From Paludibacteraceae bacterium (GTDB taxonomy: Bacteria > Bacteroidota > Bacteroidia > Bacteroidales > Paludibacteraceae): a stretch of 27,003 bases of DNA. The position numbers and the translations under genes were made by a program. The stretch spans positions 1 to 27,003 of the forward strand of contig JAFXWI010000082.1 in the NCBI GenBank assembly GCA_017542915.1. Direction: 5' to 3'. The notes under the pieces were generated by a model. That model was not told where the DNA came from. It did not search any database and saw nothing but the letters and a program-made list of their open reading frames with translations. Positions 22,734 through 27,003 of the stretch are shown here, piece by piece. The number at the start of each line of letters is the position of its first letter. Within the stretch, counting starts at the first letter, position 1.

Positions 22734-23858
22734 TTAATCATTCAAGAGCATCGGCATGAGAAGCATGAGGATGTCTTCGTTCTCAACATTCTCTACCGGC
22801 AGGATGAGTCCTGCACGAGCGGGATCAGCGAGTTTGAGCTGTACATCTGCGCTTGCGATGGAGCCGAGCAGGTCGATGAGGAACGGTGCTTTGAAGCCGA
22901 TAGCCATCGGAGTGCCGTTATAATCGCAGCTGATGGTCTCCTCTGCGCTGGTGGAGAAGTCGATGTCCTGAGCGGAGATCTTGATCTGGTTCTCGCTAAG
23001 TGCCAGACGCAGCTGTGCGGTTCCGTTGTTAGCGAAGACAGCTACACGTTTGCAGGCATTGATGATGGTCTGACGATCTACGGTCACTACGTTCTGGTTG
23101 CCCTGCGGGATGACAGCGTTGTAGTTCGGGAAACGTCCCTCAATCTGACGGCAAACGATGATCGTGCTGCCGAACTCGAAGCGTGCGTTCTTAGCGCCGA
23201 AAGTCACTTTGACTTCTTCTTCCTCTTTCGCCAAGAGGTTCTTGAGGAGACCGGCGGGTTTCTTAGGCAGGATGAAGCTGGCAGCAACTCCTGATTGAAC
23301 GCCGGTGTTGGTATAACGAACGAGGCGGTGAGCATCGGTAGCGACCATGGTCACTTTGTCCTCAGCGATGTCGAAGAAGATACCGTTCATCACCGGACGG
23401 AGATCGTCGTCAGCCGTGCAGAAGATGGTCTTCTCGATGGCGCTTTGCAGGATGTTTGCCGGCATAGCGATCGAACGAGCGTCAGCCTCTGCAGCCGGCA
23501 TCTCGGGATACTCGTTGCCGTTGACGCCAACGAACGAATAAGTACCGTTCTGGCTCACCATGCTTACTGCGAAGTTGTTCTCATCAATGGTGAAAGCAAG
23601 GGGTTGCTCGCTGAACTCCTTGAGGGTCTCCAACAGCAGTTTGGCAGCAGAAGCTACTTTGCCTGCTCCCTCTACGTTGTCCACCTCGATGGAAGTACGG
23701 ATAGTGGTCTCACCGTCCGAAGCGGTTAATGTCAACTCGTTGCCCGACAGGTCAAACAGTACGTCGTCCAAAATGGGCAGCGCATTTTTGTTGTTAATTA
23801 CGCGGCTAACTGCCTGTAATTGCGAGAAGAGTTTAGAACTCGATACATTGAATTTCAT
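22734..23858 (-). CDS. dnaN: DNA polymerase III subunit beta (sliding clamp)
   Basis: DnaN forms the ring that tethers the replicative polymerase. The 374-residue length and the three repeated clamp domains are visible: the start MKFNVSSSKLFSQLQAVSRV, ALPILDDVLFDL (27-38), LTASDGETTI (48-57), the middle domain with VATDAHRLVRY near 177-187, and the C-terminal LLMPMLLND, close to the usual MPMR ending that contacts partner proteins. It leads a unit with DUF4954, rnz, a lipoprotein and radA. There is no dnaA, recF or DnaA-box cluster around it, so this is not an origin of replication. Confidence 0.97.
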   Translation of the reverse strand: MKFNVSSSKLFSQLQAVSRVINNKNALPILDDVLFDLSGNELTLTASDGETTIRTSIEVDNVEGAGKVASAAKLLLETLKEFSEQPLAFTIDENNFAVSMVSQNGTYSFVGVNGNEYPEMPAAEADARSIAMPANILQSAIEKTIFCTADDDLRPVMNGIFFDIAEDKVTMVATDAHRLVRYTNTGVQSGVAASFILPKKPAGLLKNLLAKEEEEVKVTFGAKNARFEFGSTIIVCRQIEGRFPNYNAVIPQGNQNVVTVDRQTIINACKRVAVFANNGTAQLRLALSENQIKISAQDIDFSTSAEETISCDYNGTPMAIGFKAPFLIDLLGSIASADVQLKLADPARAGLILPVENVENEDILMLLMPMLLND

Positions 23859-23938
23859 ATACGTATATTTTTATGTTTTTGTTCAACAATAAAGGTGTTC
23901 TTCTTGTGCAGTTTTGTAATAAATTACAATTTAGCGTG

Positions 23939-23970
23939 CAAAGATACAACATTTTTTTGATATATGCAAG
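23939..23970 (-). promoter_or_regulatory. Promoter of the dnaN unit
   Basis: CTTG (23967-23970), 20 bases, TATCTTTG (23939-23946) on the minus strand. The start is near 23932, giving a leader of about 73 bases. The divergent murI promoter begins 48 bases away. Confidence 0.75.
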
Positions 23971-24017
23971 GTTTTTAACCGTTTTTTGCAAAAAATATGC
24001 CATTATAGTGCCAAAAA

Positions 24018-24049
24018 TTTGCAAATATGAGAAAAAAGCAGTACCTTTG
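24018..24049 (+). promoter_or_regulatory. Promoter of murI
   Basis: TTTG (24018-24021), 20 bases, TACCTTTG (24042-24049), an exact consensus match. Transcription would start around 24056, at or within three bases of the ATG at 24059, so the murI messenger appears to be leaderless or nearly so. Confidence 0.8.
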
Positions 24050-24058
24050 CAGTCGAAA

Positions 24059-24988
24059 ATGGCGAAAATAGGTATTTTTGATAGTGGTTATGGTGGATTG
24101 ACGATTTTGAGAGAGATCCGCCGAGTGTTACCTGAGTATGATTATTTGTACTTAGGAGACAATGCGCGTGCGCCTTACGGCACGCACTCGTTCGATGTCA
24201 TTTATCGGTATACGCTTCAGGCGGTGAAGTACCTGTTTGAGCAGGATTGTGCGTTGGTTATCTTGGCGTGCAATACCGCCAGTGCGAAGGCGTTGAGGAC
24301 GATTCAGCAGCGGGATCTGCCGGAGATAAATCTCAAATCTCAAATCTCAAAAACGAAGTTAATCGCGCCCTTGTGGCAGAGAAATCTCAAATCTCCTAAG
24401 CACAACGTGCTTGGAGTCATTCGTCCGACGGTCGAAGCTGTGCCCGGGATTACAAAGACCGGTCATGTGGGGATCTTGGCAACTCCGGCAACGGTAAGTT
24501 CCGAGAGCTATGTGTTGGAATTGGAGAAATTGGCTGATGGTCTTGTTGTCACTCAGCAGGCTTGTCCGATGTGGGTTCCGCTGATTGAAGCAGGGGAACA
24601 TCATAGCGATGGAGCGAAGTTTTTTGTGGGGAAGTATCTGCGTGAGATCTTGTCGAAAGATCCGCAAATAGATACCTTGGTTTTGGGTTGTACGCACTAT
24701 CCGCTTTTGAAAGAGAAGATTGAAGGTTGGCTTCGCTATCACGAGGAGATTGAGGAGTCGGAGTTTCCGGTAGCGATTCATACCGAACATATTCAGATCA
24801 TTTCGCAAGGAACATTAGTGGCGGAGAGCCTGAAGGACTATTTGAAGCGTCATCCGGAGTACCGCGAGCAGTTGAGTTTAGGCGGCACTTGTGCTTATCA
24901 GACGACGGAGAATGCCGACCGTTTTGCGCAATCCGCGTCGCTTTTCTTGGATTCAAAGGTGCAAGCAGAGCACATCGATTTGGAGTAA
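24059..24988 (+). CDS. murI: Glutamate racemase with a repeat-derived insertion
   Basis: MurI converts L- to D-glutamate for peptidoglycan. The 309-residue protein shows FDSGYGG (7-13) with the substrate-binding DS, the YLGDNARAPYG segment (31-41), the first catalytic Cys at 71 in ACNTAS, and the second at 211 in LGCTHYPLL. Residues about 91-114 (NLKSQIS...NLKSPK) are an extra segment between LPEI and VLGVIRPTVE; in other MurI proteins these parts nearly adjoin. It is flanked by two heptanucleotide arrays. The ATG at 24059 is chosen over 23873 because the promoter lies between the two. Confidence 0.94.
   Translation: MAKIGIFDSGYGGLTILREIRRVLPEYDYLYLGDNARAPYGTHSFDVIYRYTLQAVKYLFEQDCALVILACNTASAKALRTIQQRDLPEINLKSQISKTKLIAPLWQRNLKSPKHNVLGVIRPTVEAVPGITKTGHVGILATPATVSSESYVLELEKLADGLVVTQQACPMWVPLIEAGEHHSDGAKFFVGKYLREILSKDPQIDTLVLGCTHYPLLKEKIEGWLRYHEEIEESEFPVAIHTEHIQIISQGTLVAESLKDYLKRHPEYREQLSLGGTCAYQTTENADRFAQSASLFLDSKVQAEHIDLE
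24328..24395 (+). repeat. Two (AAATCTC) arrays flanking a 33-base spacer, inside murI
   Basis: Three units at 24328-24348 and two at 24382-24395 bracket unique sequence. The whole segment keeps the murI frame and encodes the extra loop NLKSQIS...NLKSPK. NLKSQIS is identical to the peptide coded by the tcdA array. Confidence 0.9.
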
Positions 24989-25012
24989 ATCATCGATTTT
25001 GTACTTAGAAGT

Positions 25013-26476
25013 TTATCCCACCGAGCCTTCGAGGGAGACTTGCAGGAGTTTTTGCGCTTCGACGGCGAACTCCATGGGCAGTTTGTCCATGACTTCCTTG
25101 GCGTAGCCGTTGACGATGAGACCGACGGCGTCTTCGAGGGAGATGCCTCGTTGCTGGCAGTAGAAGAGCTGGTCTTCGTTGATCTTGGAAGTCGTAGCTT
25201 CGTGTTCGACGGTCGCTGTGGGGTTGGAGATGATCATATCCGGGAAGGTGTGCGCGCCGCATTGATCGCCCAAGAGGAGCGAGTCGCATTGACTGTAGTT
25301 ACGCGCGTTCTCGGCGTGAACACCCATCTTGACGAGTCCGCGGTACGCGTTCTGGCTATGTCCGGCAGAGATACCTTTGGAGACGATACGCGAACGGGTG
25401 TTCTTGCCAATATGGATCATCTTCGTGCCGGTATCAGCCTGCTGGTAGTTATTGGTGAGCGCTACCGAGTAAAACTCCGCCGTGGAGTTGTCTCCGCGAA
25501 GGATACAAGACGGGTATTTCCACGTGATCGCGGAACCGGTCTCAACCTGCGTCCAAGAGAGCCGTGCGTTCTCGTGGGTGATACCGCGTTTGGTAACGAA
25601 ATTATAGATACCGCCTTTGCCGTTTTTGTCTCCCGGATACCAGTTCTGGACGGTGGAGTATTTGACTTCGGCGTCTTTGTGAACGATGATCTCGACGATA
25701 GCAGCATGGAGTTGGTTCTCGTCACGCATCGGGGCTGTACATCCCTCTAAATAAGAGAGATACGCGCCTTCGTCGGCTATGAGAAGCGTGCGTTCAAACT
25801 GACCTGTGTTTCCGGCGTTGATGCGGAAATAGGTGCTCAGTTCCATGGGGCAACGAACGCCTTTGGGCACATAGACAAACGAACCATCGGAGAAGACGGC
25901 GGAGTTGAGCGCCGCATAGAAATTATCGGTGGGCGGAACGACTGAACCGAGGTATTTCTGAACGAGGTCGGGGTACTCTCGTACGGCTTCGGAGATGGAG
26001 CAGAAGATGATACCTTTCTCTGCGAGGGTCTCGCGGAAAGTCGTTTTGACGGAGACGGAGTCCATGACGGCATCCACCGCCATGTTACCTGCCAACGCAG
26101 CCCGTTCTTCCAAGGGAATACCGAGCTTGTCGAAGGTCTTCATGATCTCAGAGTCGATTTCATCGACTGTTTGTGAGCCTTCGGCTGTTTGAGGGTTTGA
26201 AGGTTTGACCTTCGTTTTTGGGGCAGCGTAATAGGAGATAGCTTGAAAATCGATCTCGGGGATGTCGAGGTGCGCCCAAGTGGGGACTTGCATCGTCTGC
26301 CATTTGCGGAAAGCTTTGAGTCGGAACTCAAGGAGCCACGCGGGTTCGTGTTTCTTCGCAGAGATAAGCCGAACGATGTCTTCGTTCAGTCCAGCCGGTA
26401 CAATATCGGTTTCCACATCGGTGGTGAAGCCGTATTTGTACTCCTGTTCCGTTATGTCCTTAATGACAGAGTCCAT
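25013..26476 (-). CDS. sufB: Fe-S cluster assembly protein SufB
   Basis: SufB is the scaffold subunit of the SufBCD complex, which builds iron-sulfur clusters. The 487-residue protein is collinear with the family: [15 protein letters not shown] (45-59), the SYYAAPK segment (81-87), the beta-helix core, GCTAPM, and the C-terminal [22 protein letters not shown] with [12 protein letters not shown]. Residues about 90-103 ([14 protein letters not shown]) are an insertion coded by a period-8 array and a small palindrome. Neither sufC nor sufD follows; murI converges 24 bases away, so the usual sufBCD operon is broken here. Confidence 0.95.
   Translation of the reverse strand: MDSVIKDITEQEYKYGFTTDVETDIVPAGLNEDIVRLISAKKHEPAWLLEFRLKAFRKWQTMQVPTWAHLDIPEIDFQAISYYAAPKTKVKPSNPQTAEGSQTVDEIDSEIMKTFDKLGIPLEERAALAGNMAVDAVMDSVSVKTTFRETLAEKGIIFCSISEAVREYPDLVQKYLGSVVPPTDNFYAALNSAVFSDGSFVYVPKGVRCPMELSTYFRINAGNTGQFERTLLIADEGAYLSYLEGCTAPMRDENQLHAAIVEIIVHKDAEVKYSTVQNWYPGDKNGKGGIYNFVTKRGITHENARLSWTQVETGSAITWKYPSCILRGDNSTAEFYSVALTNNYQQADTGTKMIHIGKNTRSRIVSKGISAGHSQNAYRGLVKMGVHAENARNYSQCDSLLLGDQCGAHTFPDMIISNPTATVEHEATTSKINEDQLFYCQQRGISLEDAVGLIVNGYAKEVMDKLPMEFAVEAQKLLQVSLEGSVG
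26187..26209 (-). repeat. Array of 7-8 base units (GTTTGAG, GGTTTGAA, GGTTTGAC) inside sufB
   Basis: Three units at 26187-26209, next to AGCCTTCGGCT (26177-26187), an imperfect palindrome. Together they encode the loop at SufB residues 90-103. The coding-strand unit TTCAAACC has no stop in any frame. Confidence 0.78.
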
Positions 26477-26494
26477 GAAACTTCAAACTTTCTA

Positions 26495-26526
26495 CTAAAA
26501 TACTTCTCTCAACAATCAACTATAAA
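26495..26526 (-). promoter_or_regulatory. Possible weak promoter of sufB
   Basis: On the minus strand TTTA (26523-26526), 20 bases, TATTTTAG (26495-26502), one mismatch in each box. Since tRNA-Cys upstream ends in a strong terminator, sufB needs its own promoter; this is the best candidate. Its -33 box lies within a heptanucleotide array. Confidence 0.35.
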
Positions 26527-26540
26527 CTCTCAACTAAAAA
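26506..26540. repeat. Heptanucleotide array (CTCTCAA type, 5 units) between tRNA-Cys and sufB
   Basis: Units CTCTCAA, CAATCAA, CTATAAA, CTCTCAA, CTAAAAA run directly into the T run of the tRNA-Cys terminator. The unit is the same as in the coiled-coil gene (AACTCTC). Confidence 0.75.
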
Positions 26541-26566
26541 GAGCCACCCTTGGTCGGGCGGCTCTT
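26536..26566 (-). terminator. Rho-independent terminator of tRNA-Cys
   Basis: On the minus strand AAGAGCCGCCC, loop GACCAA, GGGTGGCTCTT: an 11-bp stem with one G-T pair, followed by a T run. It begins three bases after the tRNA 3' end. Confidence 0.92.
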
Positions 26567-26568
26567 AG

Positions 26569-26640
26569 AGGCCGGTAGCGGAGTCAAACCGCTCTGAACG
26601 GTTTTGCAGACCGCTGACTAAGTCGCTCATCCAACCGGCC
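26569..26640 (-). tRNA. tRNA-Cys (anticodon GCA)
   Basis: The acceptor GGCCGGT pairs with ACCGGCC, with discriminator U as usual for tRNA-Cys. The anticodon arm GCGGT-CTGCAAA-ACCGT gives GCA. The T arm contains GTTTGACTC in place of the common GTTCGA-type, within normal range. CCA is not encoded. Confidence 0.95.
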
Positions 26641-26775
26641 CGTCGCGCGAGCGACGGCTCAATACGATTCGTTACTGCGTAACTCATGTGAATCTTCGCC
26701 GTGCTCTCGCTCTCCCCAAAAATTGGAAATTTTCGGGGACCCCAATGTCCCTTCGATTTCGCTTTTGGACGAAAG
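26641..26775 (-). other. Structured 5' leader of the tRNA-Cys precursor
   Basis: Between the promoter and the tRNA there are about 135 transcribed bases with no frame that I can support. A 6- to 7-bp hairpin (CCGTCGC with GCGACGG, 26641-26657) sits right at the RNase P cleavage site. A second hairpin at 26714-26738 pairs CCCC with GGGG and AAAATT with AATTTT around a short loop. The rest of the 332-base gap up to 26972 holds two divergent promoters and a palindrome. Confidence 0.5.
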
Positions 26776-26781
26776 CGGGTG

Positions 26782-26813
26782 CAAAAGTACTGCTTTTTTT
26801 TGATATACGCAAA
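26782..26813 (-). promoter_or_regulatory. Promoter of tRNA-Cys
   Basis: TTTG (26810-26813), 20 bases, TACTTTTG (26782-26789) on the minus strand; exact consensus, with the TC-A8-GCAG spacer shared with rpsO and nearly with tRNA-Leu. Confidence 0.85.
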
Positions 26814-26902
26814 TTTTAGAGGCAAAATTTATCAAAAAAACGCAATTTTATGCAAATTTGTGGGGTAGAGGGGCTTTTTCTGAGCTAAAATACACAAAAA
26901 AT

Positions 26903-26914
26903 GCAAAATTTTGC
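26903..26914. other. 12-base perfect palindrome upstream of the last gene
   Basis: GCAAAATTTTGC lies about 43 bases before the -7 box of the last promoter. It could be an operator, but there is a single copy in AT-rich DNA, so chance is possible. Confidence 0.3.
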
Positions 26915-26921
26915 TTCTTCA

Positions 26922-26953
26922 TTTTCCAAATTCAATTATTTTTTGTAACTTTG
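26922..26953 (+). promoter_or_regulatory. Promoter of the gene at the right edge
   Basis: TTTT (26922-26925), 20 bases, TAACTTTG (26946-26953). The -7 box is exact, the -33 box has one mismatch. Start near 26960, 13 bases before the ATG. Confidence 0.65.
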
Positions 26954-26972
26954 CACGCAAATTTGAAAACCG

Positions 26973-27003
26973 ATGGCAAAATACATCTTTATGGCGGAAG
27001 AAG
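26973..27003 (+). CDS. Start of an unidentified gene, cut by the window edge
   Basis: Ten codons (MAKYIFMAEE) follow a good promoter with a short leader. The beginning MAKYIF recalls CTP synthase, but the next residues do not fit that family (which goes on VTGG), so I give no name. Confidence 0.6.
   Translation, partial: MAKYIFMAEE

Noticed and set aside
22734..23970. Replication origin near dnaN
   Set aside because: No dnaA, recF, gyrB or cluster of DnaA boxes is present; dnaN is in a mixed unit.
23873..24058. Longer N-terminus for murI
   Set aside because: The extra 62 residues are low-complexity and overlap both divergent promoters; MAKIGIFDSGYGG at 24059 is the normal start.
24989..25012. 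Bidirectional terminator between murI and sufB
   Set aside because: Only short complementarity (ATCGAT) and no stem with T run on either strand.

Overview
The window looks like chromosomal DNA of a Bacteroidales bacterium (phylum Bacteroidota), probably from an uncultured gut-type lineage; genus cannot be read from it. The reasons are: (1) eight good promoters of the Bacteroidota form (TTTG at -33, 20 bases, TAnnTTTG at -7) placed just ahead of genes; (2) the order DUF6089-like, uppS, bamA, ompH, ompH, typical of Bacteroidales; (3) a DUF4954 beta-helix protein and a LemA/TPM pair of Bacteroidota type; (4) very few Shine-Dalgarno sequences.

Layout, left to right. A tRNA-Leu(CAA) on the minus strand and tcdA on the plus strand are fired from back-to-back promoters (1-1026). 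A seven-gene minus-strand unit follows, read from 8575 down to 1027: TPM-domain protein, lemA, hflX, hpt, phosphosugar mutase, LTA-synthase-like membrane sulfatase, lipoprotein. rpsO stands alone with its own promoter, structured leader and terminator (8625-9161). A long minus-strand envelope unit runs from 18052 down to 9189: DUF6089-like barrel, uppS, bamA, two ompH/skp-like chaperones, a 41-codon small ORF, an MFS transporter, murF and a membrane-anchored coiled-coil protein. Next is a dnaN unit (23858 down to 18128): dnaN, DUF4954, rnz, a small lipoprotein, radA. Divergent from dnaN is murI (plus). Then come sufB (minus, without sufC or sufD beside it), tRNA-Cys(GCA) with a strong terminator, and the first ten codons of a plus-strand gene cut by the window edge.

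The genes are mostly housekeeping. The envelope theme is clear: UppS makes the lipid carrier, MurF and MurI feed peptidoglycan, BamA and the two OmpH proteins build the outer membrane. I see no phage, insertion sequence, CRISPR, toxin-antitoxin or defence system.

The unexplained structure is a dispersed family of short tandem arrays with 7-base (sometimes 8-base) units. I count sixteen in 27 kb, about half between genes of an operon and half inside reading frames of conserved genes (tcdA, hflX, murF twice, the coiled-coil gene, an ompH signal peptide, murI, sufB). Because 7 and 8 are coprime to 3, an array reads as the same peptide repeat in all three frames of a strand. Every intragenic array I checked lies in the orientation whose unit has no stop codon. 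They resemble the STRR heptanucleotide repeats known from filamentous cyanobacteria. A second, partly palindromic family (GCGAAGCGGTC-like) sits inside hflX and at the bamA stop codon.
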